Translations under genes and position numbers: made by a program
The notes under the pieces: model-generated
What the model saw: the letters and a program-made list of their open reading frames with translations, nothing else
Database searches by the model: none
What the model was told of the DNA's origin: nothing
NCBI GenBank assembly: GCA_918797485.1
Contig: CAKKNE010000002.1
Coordinates: 3,314,501-3,378,500, forward strand
Length of the DNA stretch: 64,000 nt
Direction of reading: 5' to 3'
Source: Pelagomonas calceolata
Lineage: Eukaryota; Sar; Pelagophyceae; Pelagomonadales; Pelagomonadaceae
Part shown: positions 1-8,981 of the stretch, one piece after another
How the letters are laid out: every line of letters starts with the position of its first letter
Position numbering within the stretch: position 1 is the first letter of the stretch

Positions 1-50
1 GAGGTTGCCTGTGGTGTGCCCATGCGGACGAAGGCTAAGCCTGGAACACA

Positions 51-2642
51 ATGAATCGACGACGACGACGACGACCCGTCGCGTTCCTCTGCACCGCGTG
101 CGCTACGGCGCGGTCCGTGGTCCATGAGGCGCCACCACCGGCAGCCGCAGCCCACCGGGCACTGGCAGACTGCCCCTCCGAGACGTACACCATAGACGGA
201 GTAGGCGGCTGGGAGGACCACTACCCCGGCAGCCAGCAGACCCCGATCGTGCTGAAGAGCGGCTGCCCCGTGTCCGTCAGTATCGCGGCTGGCGAGCACG
301 CGTTCCTGCGGGTCAGCGGTTTTAACGAGACGTTCGAGGACCGCCACCCGAGGCTGCAATGGACGTGGAGTGTAACGGACGGCCCGGTGCCGCTGATGGG
401 CTACACCTGGTCCTCGCATTTCTGGCCGGTCTGGCTCGGAGCTGGTAAGGACACTTCGGAGTTTGACTGGTACTGGTGGCCCCAGGACCGGCCAAACGGG
501 GACGTGGTGTTCCCGGAGGGCGATAGTGATTTCGACATTTACCATTGTTTTGGAGAGTCCGTCGACGGCTACTATCAAATGTGCCAGGCCGAAGGGCAGA
601 CCTGCGACGAAGGGCAGACCTGCGAGGGCCTGCCGGCGGACTACGACTTGGATTTTTGCGGCGACGAACATTGCCAGGAAGACTGTTGCGGCGACAAGGA
701 CCTGAGGGAGCGCGGGTGCAACGACGACGACGACGACAGCGGCGGGTGCGGCGACCTGCGCGTGGGGATCTCCGCCTGGGAGTTTGATAACGCGACGCAG
801 CTGGAAGTGACCGCGACTCTGATATTTCACGAGCCAGTGAACATCGCCGAGGGCGACCTGGCGGCCCTCAACGAGCTCTGGGACGCGACGTGCGGGCCCT
901 GGTCCAGCGCCAAGGCCCCAGAGGACGGTGGACCAGCGACGGACTGGTGCCGGGGAGATGACGAGGACGACGACGACGAGTGCGGGCCCTGGGATTGGGA
1001 AGCGTACCAAGCGCTGGCGTCGGCCGACCGGGGCGAGCGCGACTCGCGGCACAAGCCTTATTGTGATTGGGACATCGGGGGCAGCGGGCAGCGGGACTGC
1101 AAGGACGTCGGCGGCATCGTCTGCGAGGAGGGGCGCATCACGGAGCTGAACTTCGAGGGGCTCGGCCTGCGCGGGGTTATTACGCCAAAGCTGCTGAACA
1201 TCTCGACGTTGAAAAGCGTGAGGTTGGGCAACAACCGTTTATCAGGCCCCTTGCCTCAATTCGCATCCACGAAACTGGAGCGCCTTTTATTATCGAACAA
1301 TTATTTTAACGGGACCATCGGTTGTGACTATGCGACTCTCAAAGATTTGGAGTTGGATAGAAACGACCTCGAGGGCTCGGTGCCCGAGTGTTTGCTGAAT
1401 TCCGCTACTCTACAAACGCTGGACCTCGGCCACAACCGCCTCGACGGGCCGCTTCCTGTTGTAACGCAGCCGCACTCGCCGATGCTGACGTTGCGGCTGC
1501 CGCAGGCGGGCCTGAGCGGCTCCCTAAATAACCTGGCGAAGCTTACTGAATTGAGACACCTGGATTTGTCAAGGAACTTCCTGACGGGCACGCTGGACAC
1601 GGCGCTTGTACAAAGCTGGACGTGGCTCATGGATTTGGACCTGAGCTGGAACTATCTGGAAGGATCCATACCAGAATTCCCTTCTATAAACACGAAAAAA
1701 ATAGACCTGGGCCACAACGCCTTCTCCGGCGAGCTCTTGACCCAATTCCAGACCTTCGCCGAGAACCAGCGCCACGGCGAGGCCGGCTGGCTGCACCTCG
1801 ACTCGAACTCGTTTTGCGGGCCGCTGCCCGAGGTCTTATACGATCTCCTGTACGACACGCACACCATAACAAACATGGACGTCGCGGGCAATCATTTTAG
1901 ATGCGCCGTGCACAACCGGCACTTCGACGGCTGGGCGCGCGTGACGGGCCACGACTGGGGCGAGTGCACGCCGGTGGCCGTCGTCGCCGCCGCGGCGCCG
2001 GTCGATGGGGTGGCGGTCCCGGGCGCCGAGCTTATAATCACGGGCGAGTTCGTGGCGACGACCGAGGCGCGGTGCGCTTTTGTGAATGGCGCAACGCGCG
2101 CCGAGGTCGCGGCTTCGTATATTTCCTCGACGGAGCTGCGGTGCAGTTTACCAACCGACTGGCCGCCGGGCCCGACGACGGTCGAGGCCGCCCACTACTG
2201 CGACGACTTCTCGAGCGTTCTTGATGATTACGTGCCCGTGCACGTGGACGTGTCGGCGGCGCCGACGGCGGCGCCCGTGGCCTCGTCGTCGTCGTCGTCG
2301 TCATCATCAAACGGCGTCTCGACGGCGGCGCTGGGCGGCGGCGTCGCCGCGGCCGCGGCGGCGTTGGTGATGTCGGCGGCGCTCGCCTACATCATCCGGC
2401 GGGAGATGGCGGGGAAGCCGCTCTTCGTGCCCGCGGCACGCTGGGAGGCGAACCCGATCGCGGGGCGCGCCGACGACTTTGACAGCGCCAAGGGCGGCGA
2501 CGTCGAATTGGAGATCCGGCACCTCGAGCGGCTCAAAGACGTTGATCTTGATGTGGAGGAGCGCAAGGACGACGCCGACGCCGTGCGGTCGCCGCGGCAC
2601 GCCGTGCTGTCGCCCCGGTCGTCCAGGGAGGGGTTTTCGTAG
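51..2642 (+). CDS. LRR receptor-like type I membrane protein with IPT/TIG-like domain
   Basis: 863 aa. A basic N-terminus and short hydrophobic stretch (residues 9-20) could be a signal peptide or anchor. An acidic, Cys-rich region (about 150-360) ends in a Trp/Cys segment like the cap that precedes plant-type leucine-rich repeats. Plant-type LRRs run from about 362 to 620, with repeated L-x-L-x-x-N-x-L-x-G-x-x-P patterns (for example LGNNRLSGPLP and LDLSRNFLTGTL). After them (about 640-740) comes a beta-rich stretch resembling IPT/TIG domains (PGAELIITGEF, SSTELRCSLP), then a Ser run, one membrane helix (about 757-779) and a roughly 80-residue charged cytoplasmic tail with no kinase domain. 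It is likely a cell-surface recognition or adhesion protein; the ligand is unknown. The start is the first ATG of the frame. No intron is needed. Confidence 0.8.
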   Translation: MNRRRRRRPVAFLCTACATARSVVHEAPPPAAAAHRALADCPSETYTIDGVGGWEDHYPGSQQTPIVLKSGCPVSVSIAAGEHAFLRVSGFNETFEDRHPRLQWTWSVTDGPVPLMGYTWSSHFWPVWLGAGKDTSEFDWYWWPQDRPNGDVVFPEGDSDFDIYHCFGESVDGYYQMCQAEGQTCDEGQTCEGLPADYDLDFCGDEHCQEDCCGDKDLRERGCNDDDDDSGGCGDLRVGISAWEFDNATQLEVTATLIFHEPVNIAEGDLAALNELWDATCGPWSSAKAPEDGGPATDWCRGDDEDDDDECGPWDWEAYQALASADRGERDSRHKPYCDWDIGGSGQRDCKDVGGIVCEEGRITELNFEGLGLRGVITPKLLNISTLKSVRLGNNRLSGPLPQFASTKLERLLLSNNYFNGTIGCDYATLKDLELDRNDLEGSVPECLLNSATLQTLDLGHNRLDGPLPVVTQPHSPMLTLRLPQAGLSGSLNNLAKLTELRHLDLSRNFLTGTLDTALVQSWTWLMDLDLSWNYLEGSIPEFPSINTKKIDLGHNAFSGELLTQFQTFAENQRHGEAGWLHLDSNSFCGPLPEVLYDLLYDTHTITNMDVAGNHFRCAVHNRHFDGWARVTGHDWGECTPVAVVAAAAPVDGVAVPGAELIITGEFVATTEARCAFVNGATRAEVAASYISSTELRCSLPTDWPPGPTTVEAAHYCDDFSSVLDDYVPVHVDVSAAPTAAPVASSSSSSSSSNGVSTAALGGGVAAAAAALVMSAALAYIIRREMAGKPLFVPAARWEANPIAGRADDFDSAKGGDVELEIRHLERLKDVDLDVEERKDDADAVRSPRHAVLSPRSSREGFS

Positions 2643-3096
2643 GGGTTCTTGTCGTCTAGTATGTCCTTCTAGTTTGCGACGGCTCGACTTCCCCTACAGA
2701 CGGATTCTCGAAAAACATGCTAGTATGTCGATGACGCTAGGTGATTATCGATGGACGCGTACCTTACACCATTTGTGTCTGGGTTCTCGGGGGGCAGGGT
2801 GAAACAACACCCTATCGCCAATCCCAATAGACACGGTGGCGAAGCGTTCGGGGTCCGTACTACCTGGGGGTGGGTTCAATAAGTGGCTCTCTCTCTCGTC
2901 GTCGATAGCTAAAAGAGGATTGTGTGCAGGAAGGAACGTAAAAAAGATCTCGGTCAATGTCAATCGATAAGCTAGCTAGGTCATTGACAACTCAACTTAG
3001 ACAGACAGTCTTGACAAGAGTGCAACGGGGGGACAGGGGATATGGTATGTACAGGGGGAGGCGTCGCCGGCGCGCGCTTGGACGGCGGCGGAGCCT
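2643..3096. other. Spacer between LRR gene and 3.1-kb ORF
   Basis: This 454-bp stretch has no convincing ORF. It holds one copy of the dispersed palindrome at 2719-2741 and a G-rich patch around 3025-3062. Both flanking genes point toward it, so it should carry their 3' ends. Confidence 0.6.
2719..2741 (+). repeat. Dispersed promoter palindrome, copy 1
   Basis: Diverged TATGTC-type copy with CTAG at each end. It is one of only two copies lying 3' of both neighbours. Confidence 0.5.
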
Positions 3097-3771
3097 CTAG
3101 TCTCGCGCTACAATGAGAAAGGCCGGGTAGTTGGCGAACTCGAAGTCCCGCCGGCCGCCGCCGGCTTTGGGCTTGACGAGCGCGTATGCGTGCCCGCTGC
3201 GTCCATTACTCATTGTTTTTTTCAGGTTGATCACGGCGACTGCGTTCTCTTCGTCCGGGTGCGGCGCGAGGTAGATCTTAGAAGCAGTCCAAGTTTCCCA
3301 TCTGACTTCGACACCTCCGTCGAACGGCGCCCCTTGATTCTTGTCGTAGAAAAAGACGTCGACGCCTTGAGCCCGCGCCTTCAGCTCCGATCGGACGTCG
3401 ATGTCTTCGAAGCTGCCGTCTTCAGGCCCCTCATCCTCGTACTCAGACAAATACTTGAACGCTGCAAGTACAAGCTTGTTCCGTTGTTCCGTCTGTTTAC
3501 TGTTTGGTGCTTTCTTGGTATGCAAAACACGGAACGCCTTGTTGAACCCGTAAAGGTCGTATCCCTCTCCCCTCAAGTCATCTACAGGATCACGTTTGGT
3601 AGCCAGCCTCGGCGGCCCTCCAGGCCCCCCAGTCCTCGCATATTGGCTCAATTGGCACCAGGCAAAGGCAGGCCAGGCCCCCCAGTCCTTGCATATTGGC
3701 TCAATTGGCACCAGGCAAAGGCAGGCCCTGTCGTGATCATCGCGGGTTCCATCTCGCGGGCAGCCCAACAC
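3097..3771 (-). CDS. Hypothetical ORF, N-terminal part probably not coding
   Basis: I do not recognise the protein. The C-terminal 165 residues (RDPVDDLRGEGYDLYGF onward) look protein-like: mixed composition, a predicted alpha/beta region (VDVFFYDKN, WTASKIYLAP) and no low complexity. The first 55 residues are translated across a 53-bp tandem duplication (3622-3727). Because 53 is not a multiple of three, the two copies are read in different frames, which argues that this part is untranslated or intronic. The true 5' end may lie in an upstream exon, possibly the coiled-coil ORF at 3874-4383 on the same strand. The listed start is only the longest-ORF start. Confidence 0.35.
   Translation of the reverse strand: MLGCPRDGTRDDHDRACLCLVPIEPICKDWGAWPAFAWCQLSQYARTGGPGGPPRLATKRDPVDDLRGEGYDLYGFNKAFRVLHTKKAPNSKQTEQRNKLVLAAFKYLSEYEDEGPEDGSFEDIDVRSELKARAQGVDVFFYDKNQGAPFDGGVEVRWETWTASKIYLAPHPDEENAVAVINLKKTMSNGRSGHAYALVKPKAGGGRRDFEFANYPAFLIVARD
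3622..3727. repeat. 53-bp tandem duplication (2 copies)
   Basis: Two nearly identical units, 3622-3674 and 3675-3727, differ at about one base (cctcgca versus ccttgca). The near identity means a recent duplication. Confidence 0.9.
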
Positions 3772-3772
3772 T

Positions 3773-3910
3773 ATGAGCAGCCTCCCCAGCTTCTGCGTCG
3801 CCAGCTTAGCAAGGCGTGAGGACCGTCGCAGAGCTGCCGAGCTCTGGATGGATCAGCTGCCCCGCGTGGACTTCTACGACGCGATAGATGGCTCGAGTGC
3901 CAGCGAAACC
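3773..3910 (+). pseudogene. Possible glycosyltransferase family 25 N-terminal fragment
   Basis: The plus-strand reading from ATG 3773 gives about 46 residues resembling the start of LPS-type family 25 glycosyltransferases: a short beta strand, then SLARREDRR and, after a helix, VDFYDAIDG (family pattern S-L-x-R-R-x-D-R...F-x-D-A-x-D-G). Beyond about 3910 the frame is only the antisense of the coiled-coil gene, and no downstream GT25 motifs are visible. It could be a truncated gene copy, a first exon with distant partners, or chance. Confidence 0.2.
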
Positions 3911-4383
3911 AAGGGGGTGACACTGACGCTGTGCGGCGGCCGCGGGGCCGTCGTCTCGTCGACCGGCGCCTGGCGCAGCTTGACTTGCTGCTTGTCTCGC
4001 TCCAGATCGGCCGCAATCTTTTGCTTGATGTTCCGGAGCCTCTTGTACCTGGGCCCATCCGCATGGACCTGCGCCTGCAAGGCCACGACTTCAGCCTCCC
4101 ACTTATCCCGGATGCGGCTTTCGCGTCTCAGCTTTGTTCGCCGCGAGATGATGCCCGCCAAGCCGGCGTTAAGCTCGTCGAGTGTCGCGTGGCGGTCACG
4201 GTCGTATCTTTTGATGAGCTTTACGACGCCGTCGCAGGTCGATGCCTCCTCGAGCTTGTGGCGCTTGAGCTGTAAGTTGTCCTCGAGGAGCTGCTCCACC
4301 TCTGCTCGAAGACGAGCTTCGACCGCCGTGCGGTCTGTTTCGCTGGCACTCAGCATGTGGTGGTGTGTGTTGCCATTTTGCAC
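3874..4383 (-). CDS. Coiled-coil protein
   Basis: 169 aa, strongly helical and charged. Residues about 18-140 form a long heptad-rich coiled coil (VEARLRAEVEQLLEDNLQLK, then LRNIKQKIAADLERDKQQV). No catalytic domain is visible. The ATG at 4383 is the first in frame. The ORF ends about 100 bp before the downstream same-strand ORF (3097-3771), so the two could be exons of one gene. Function unknown. Confidence 0.5.
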   Translation of the reverse strand: MQNGNTHHHMLSASETDRTAVEARLRAEVEQLLEDNLQLKRHKLEEASTCDGVVKLIKRYDRDRHATLDELNAGLAGIISRRTKLRRESRIRDKWEAEVVALQAQVHADGPRYKRLRNIKQKIAADLERDKQQVKLRQAPVDETTAPRPPHSVSVTPLVSLALEPSIAS

Positions 4384-5738
4384 TCACTCTGTGGGCTCAA
4401 GCCTACGGTTCGCTTGGGCTGGCCGCTCTGGCTGGCGTCCGAGGACATGACGATCGCTTCTGGCGTTCGACGCTGCCCCGCGCCTTCGTGCGGTGCCGGG
4501 GCTGTCCGCCAAAGCCTTTGCTTGCAGACAACTTGCTTGCTAGTGTCTTACAGACCGCTAGCTAATATTGAGGAGCGGCGGCGGCCAATCTCGCCGCATT
4601 CACACGCTGGGAGAAAATTAAGGAGAACAGGTTGCGTCCTCGGCCCGGCAAAGTCTCTCGGCAGCCAAAGCGACATCGCTGCCAGCGCTGCGTGAGGACA
4701 CAGCAGGCTGCCCTCAAGCCGAGCTAGGAGCCGCGACGACGACTACCGCTCATCGGCGCGACGACAAACGACGACAGCACGACTGCGTCGTTCTGCCCTC
4801 GCCGGCGGCCGCTCGCGCCGCGGCTGAGAAGACTCTAGCGCGCCGCCCGCCGCGCAAGATCTCAAAGCAGACACAGGTCCGTCCGTCAAGGCGCAGCGCG
4901 TGACAAAGGGCGGCCGTGTTACTCAACGGTCGCGACGGACGCGCCGAATCGTCAAGCGCGGCGACATACACACAACTCCACATTGAACACCCGCGCTGTC
5001 GACGCCACATTTCCCTGAGAGACTGCGTCTGCTCGATGGCGTGGATCCCTTCGTCCAGAGGGACTGTCTATCCGACGATCCCGTTCAGAAGCGCGAACAT
5101 CATCGCCGGCGCGCCATTCATTTGGTGCGTTCGTGCGTCGTTCCGCCATACACACAAAACGTACCAGTAGTATCATAGTGATGAGAGAGAACGCCAACGA
5201 CGCGACCCGTTCTCCTCGGCGCGCCCGCGGCCCTTCCCCAAAAAAACAGACAGCACTCGACGTCTGTGGATGACCTGCCCACTCGCCGCGGACGCCGTCG
5301 GGAGTTCTGCCATTAAGGTTTAGTGTGGCTATATAACACCGATATAACTCTTCGCGACGGTCTGCAACGGCACTGGCGCCGGCCGCCTGCGTCAGCAGCA
5401 CTAGACCTCTCGCATCCACCTCATGCAATTGCCTATTTTTGGCCTAGACCGAGGCCAATTTTGATCGCGCGGACACAGAGCTCGCCGCGCGGCCTCTCAA
5501 AGACACCAGAGGTCGCCACCTCGGGCGCCCCGAGCACCAGTGAGCCTCAGCGCAAGAGTCACAACCCTCTAACCAAACCCTCCAAAAAACACGAGGCTTG
5601 CGTCGCCCTCTCTCGATACAAAATCGCGAACATATTCACCAACACCCCTTCCGTTCCAGCTACGCCCCCGAGGCGCGTCGCGCACGCGCGTTTCCAAAAT
5701 ACTTCTTACCCGATTCTCACTTTTTGACTTCCACAGGT
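4384..5738. other. Long gene-poor stretch
   Basis: No ORF here has convincing protein character. The longest (minus 4952-5428, plus 5323-5727) have biased composition and no recognisable motifs. The stretch holds one dispersed palindrome (4539-4562) and, at its right end, a splice-acceptor-like sequence (5714-5738). Undetected exons of an interrupted gene are possible. Confidence 0.4.
4539..4562 (+). repeat. Dispersed promoter palindrome, copy 2
   Basis: A 24-bp copy with complete GCTAG/CTAGC ends, about 155 bp upstream of the minus-strand coiled-coil gene. Confidence 0.75.
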
Positions 5739-5992
5739 TTTTTCTCTGTGGTCCAATTACAAGAACGAGCTCCGTCAAATTTGGCTTGAGTTCAAGCGCG
5801 GCATCTTCGGCCGGGGCAACGGCGGCAACGGCGGCAACGGCGGCAACGGCGACGGCGGCAACACGGACGATGACGACGACGACGACGACAACGACGAGAA
5901 GAAGTCCAATTCGAAGCGCCAGAAGCGCAAGGGAATCTCGCCGCTCAAGCCGGTGAAGATCGAGGACGAGGGCATGGGGATCTCGATCTGAG
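5739..5992 (+). CDS. Orphan 3' exon with Gly-Asn repeat and Asp run
   Basis: After a good acceptor (pyrimidine-rich, ending TTGACTTCCACAG at 5738) an open frame reads VFSLWSNYKNELRQIWLEF, then KRGIFGRG, five GGN-type repeats (GGCAAC units near 5816-5854), a run of eight Asp and a basic tail ending EGMGISI before the TGA at 5990-5992. The acceptor resembles the right end of the introner family in this window. I found no matching upstream exon, so this may be the last exon of a gene whose 5' part I missed, or a relic. No function can be assigned. Confidence 0.3.
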
Positions 5993-6320
5993 GCTATATA
6001 TATCCTTCCCGTTGCCGCGCGGCGGCGCGCGCGGCACCTCCCCCGTAACATTTGTAACAAATCGACGCCTCCTGTAGGCACACTCTACGAAGCGCCGGGG
6101 GGCGCTTCCCTGGGGACGGACGAGGTCGCCAAATTTCGAGGGTGTGCTGGTCCTCGTAGCTGACTAGCGTTATAACACACTAGGATTTTGCTGAACAAGG
6201 TCCTCAAGCTTGCCGGGAGCGCAAGACACGAGTGTCCGCGCGGAGGAGCTGCGTCAGTCCTCGCTACGTAGCCAGCGGACCGCCGAGGAAAAAATCGCCG
6301 CCGCGCCGAACCGCAACCAC
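5993..6320. other. 5' region of NDUFV2
   Basis: The stretch contains a TATA-like run (ctatatatatcc, 5994-6005), one dispersed palindrome (6163-6184) and upstream in-frame ATG 6210. The ORF opened by that ATG lacks a transit-peptide look and is best treated as leader. Confidence 0.5.
6163..6184 (-). repeat. Dispersed promoter palindrome, copy 3
   Basis: TGTGTTA-type copy about 140 bp upstream of the NDUFV2 start. Confidence 0.6.
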
Positions 6321-7094
6321 ATGCTCGCGAGGAGAGGCGCCGCGGCCCTCGCGCGGCGCGGCCCGCGGGCGCGCCGCCTCAGCAACTTCCACCCCTTGGC
6401 CCAGCACGTCGACCGGCCCGACAATAAGGTGGAGACGCCCTTCGATTTCACGCCGGAGAACCACATCCGGGCGGAGCACATCCTGGGCAAGTACCCGGCC
6501 AACTACCGCGCGTCGGGCATCATACCTTTGCTGGATTTGGCCCAGAGACAGCACGGCGGCTGGCTGCCCGTAGCTGCGATGGATAAAGTCGCGGCGCTGG
6601 TCGGCGTCGCGCCGATGCGCGTCTACGAGGTGGCGACGTTCTACACCATGTTCAACCGCGAGCCCGTGGGCAAGTACTTCATTCAGCTTTGTGGTACCAC
6701 CCCGTGCATGGTTTGTGGCAGCGAAGCCATAAAGAAGGCCATCGAGGACCACCTGGGCATCCAGGAGGGCGAAACCACAAAGGACGGTCTGTTCACGCTG
6801 AGGGAAGTGGAGTGTCTCGGGGCTTGTGCGAACGCCCCCATGGTCCAGATGAACGACGACTACTACGAGTGCCTCACGCCCAAGAGCGTCGTGGAATTAC
6901 TGGAGGCGTGCAAGCGCGGCGAGAAGCACGAGATGGGCCGCTGGGGGTCGCTGCCCATGAACGGCCAGGTGTCCTGCGAGGGCCCGCGCGGCAAAACCAG
7001 TTTAGGAAACGGGCCGCCGGCGCCCTACGCCATGCGGGAGGACCTAAAGGGCGAGGTCGATCCCGCGTCGGTCAAGGCGCACATGGGCTACTAA
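6321..7094 (+). CDS. NDUFV2: NADH:ubiquinone oxidoreductase 24-kDa subunit (complex I)
   Basis: 257 aa from ATG 6321. This subunit sits in the complex I matrix arm and carries the N1a [2Fe-2S] cluster. All four cluster cysteines are visible in the family spacing: C-G-T-T-P-C and, downstream, VECLGAC in the block VECLGACANAPMVQMNDDYY. The thioredoxin-like fold is complete, including the VATFYTMFNREPVGKY block. I prefer ATG 6321 over in-frame ATG 6210 because it opens an Arg/Ala-rich mitochondrial presequence (MLARRGAAALARRGPRARR) directly before the conserved domain. The C-terminus extends about 50 residues past the core (GRWGSLPMNGQVSCEGPRG). The stop lies 14 bp from the stop of the convergent CLC gene. 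Confidence 0.93.
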   Translation: MLARRGAAALARRGPRARRLSNFHPLAQHVDRPDNKVETPFDFTPENHIRAEHILGKYPANYRASGIIPLLDLAQRQHGGWLPVAAMDKVAALVGVAPMRVYEVATFYTMFNREPVGKYFIQLCGTTPCMVCGSEAIKKAIEDHLGIQEGETTKDGLFTLREVECLGACANAPMVQMNDDYYECLTPKSVVELLEACKRGEKHEMGRWGSLPMNGQVSCEGPRGKTSLGNGPPAPYAMREDLKGEVDPASVKAHMGY

Positions 7095-7108
7095 GATTCT
7101 CTGTATAT

Positions 7109-8545
7109 TTACCTTGGTCTACCGTTGAGTTCCACAACTAAAGCAGCAACGCCCGCCGACGCCACGAGCGGCAGCACGACGTCATAGTCGCGCGTCAGCT
7201 CGAACAGGAGCATGGCTGCGGTCAGCGGCGCGCGAAACACGGCCGCTAAAACAGAAGCGGCGCCGACCGTCGCGCAGGCCGGCGTCGTCAAAAAATTCGG
7301 GTCCACACCGATGAGTTCCGTGAGCTGCGAGGCGATCTGCGCGTAGGCCGAGCCGGCCGTCGCGCCCAGGAAGAGCGACGGCGCGAACAAGCCTCCCACT
7401 AAGCCCGCGCCGACCGCCGCCGCCGTCGCTATAATCTTCAACAGCGTGTAGGTTAAGAGAGTGGCGGCGTCGCCGCCCTGGTCTTGTAATATAGAATTCA
7501 AAGTCGCGTAGCCGTTGAAGAGGACGGGCTGGCAGTAGACGCCTAACGCACCCGCTAACGCGCCGCACGCCGCCGGCCGCAGTCTTTCCGGTACGACACT
7601 CCCGATGGCACCGTTTTCATTCCACACCTCCTCCGAATAGGTAATAGCGTTCTGCAATGCTAAAGCAACTAAGCCGCACAACGCGCCGAGGCCCAGATAC
7701 AAAGGCAATTCCAACCCCAGAGCGGCCAGGGAAATCCCACCATAATCCGGCGACGGCAGCCTCAACTGCACGCTCGGCCCCGCCTGCTCCACTACGAGAG
7801 CAGCCAAGACTGATGAGACCGCCGTCGCCGCCACCGCCGCTCTCGGCAAGACAAGGGCGCCGTCCGCGGAACGATCGTCCCTCGAAGACACTTCGAGGGC
7901 ATAAAAAATGCCCGCGATGGGCGCCGAGAAGCCCGCGGCGACGCCCGCGGCCTCGCCCGCGCCCGTGAGCACTTTTTGGATCCTTCCTCGGTACTTGTCG
8001 CCCCGGATGGTCCCCGACGCGCGAGCCGCGACCGTGGCGCCCAGCCGCACGGCGGGCCCCTCGGGCCCCAGCGAGTTGCCCGTGCCCAGCGTCGCGACGG
8101 CCGCCGCGGCCTGCGACAAGGCGCCGGCGAACGTCGTGTTCGACGGCGGCCTATCAAAGTCCGGCGTGATGCACCTTAACAGTCCAACACCTAACCCGCC
8201 GAGCGCCGGGATGGATGCGTAGACCGCCGCGCTGCCCGCCGGCGAGGCCGCGAGCGCGCCGCCCGCGGAAAAGACCGAGCTCAGGTACGCGTTGTACGCC
8301 GTCGTGTCGACGGCGTCTATGCTCAGCTTGAAGGCCGTGACGCAGGTCCCCGTGGCGACTCCCACAACAGCCGCGCGCGCCAAAATACCGAGCTCCGGGG
8401 CGGCCGCGAAGGGCGTCTCGGTGATCGCGTCGTCGTCCTTCGTCCTTCGCGGGAAGTTGCATCGATAGCGCACCCGCCGCGGTCCCGGCGTGACGAAGGC
8501 CGTGACCTGCACGCCTGCGAGCAGGAGCAGCGTGCTGCGTCGCAT
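7109..8545 (-). CDS. CLC-type chloride channel/antiporter, plastid-type presequence
   Basis: 478 aa. The protein has the CLC signatures: GTGNSLGPEGPAVRLG (the G-x-E-G-P selectivity motif with the gating Glu, about residue 160), GFSAPIAGIFYALE, and GLFAPSLFLGATAGSAYA (the G-x-F-x-P helix). Multiple hydrophobic helices fill the rest. The GNSLGPEGP form resembles the plant CLC-e/f branch more than animal CLCs. There is no C-terminal CBS pair. The N-terminus is a hydrophobic signal followed by TAFVTPGPRRVRYR, which fits the Ala-Phe-x-Pro cleavage motif of bipartite plastid targeting in stramenopiles. A thylakoid or plastid-envelope anion channel is therefore likely (inference). It starts divergently from the SWEET gene. 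Confidence 0.88.
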   Translation of the reverse strand: MRRSTLLLLAGVQVTAFVTPGPRRVRYRCNFPRRTKDDDAITETPFAAAPELGILARAAVVGVATGTCVTAFKLSIDAVDTTAYNAYLSSVFSAGGALAASPAGSAAVYASIPALGGLGVGLLRCITPDFDRPPSNTTFAGALSQAAAAVATLGTGNSLGPEGPAVRLGATVAARASGTIRGDKYRGRIQKVLTGAGEAAGVAAGFSAPIAGIFYALEVSSRDDRSADGALVLPRAAVAATAVSSVLAALVVEQAGPSVQLRLPSPDYGGISLAALGLELPLYLGLGALCGLVALALQNAITYSEEVWNENGAIGSVVPERLRPAACGALAGALGVYCQPVLFNGYATLNSILQDQGGDAATLLTYTLLKIIATAAAVGAGLVGGLFAPSLFLGATAGSAYAQIASQLTELIGVDPNFLTTPACATVGAASVLAAVFRAPLTAAMLLFELTRDYDVVLPLVASAGVAALVVELNGRPR

Positions 8546-8981
8546 GGTGCTTGCTCAGCAGTGATCACAGCAGTCTATCCTTCGCCCATTGATGCTGCAA
8601 CGTACTGGACATCCGTGCAAATTACCAGTCTTAAGGCTATTCAATCGTGCATGGACGCAGAGCTGGGGCTCAAGCACAGCTTTGAGCCTGTAGCATACCC
8701 GCACGTCGCAAAAGCAGCCGTTCCTGTTGTGGTTTCTTAGAGACGATGGGTGTAGACGCAGCGGAACGAGTTTGCCGAGCGTTGGTTCACTTAGCCTGGA
8801 TGATGACTGGGTGTCTCAGAGTGTGGTTCAGGTCAGAGCTTACGAAAGCTGCGCGAACGCGCGAAAAGAGCGACGCGCCGTTTCATTGTAGTGTCCTCGT
8901 CGCAGGAACTGCAGCGCGCAGTCCTCAAACTGCTTTAAATACGCACTGCCACACTTTGACAGCAAGCAGGCGCTGCACAGC
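8546..8981. other. Divergent spacer CLC/SWEET
   Basis: A 436-bp bidirectional promoter region. I see no copy of the dispersed palindrome and no convincing ORF. The sequence close to the SWEET start is rich in CTGCA/GCAGC words. Confidence 0.5.

Noticed and set aside
2281-2310. TCG/TCA trinucleotide run
   Set aside because: A simple serine-coding microsatellite inside the LRR gene, not a separate feature.
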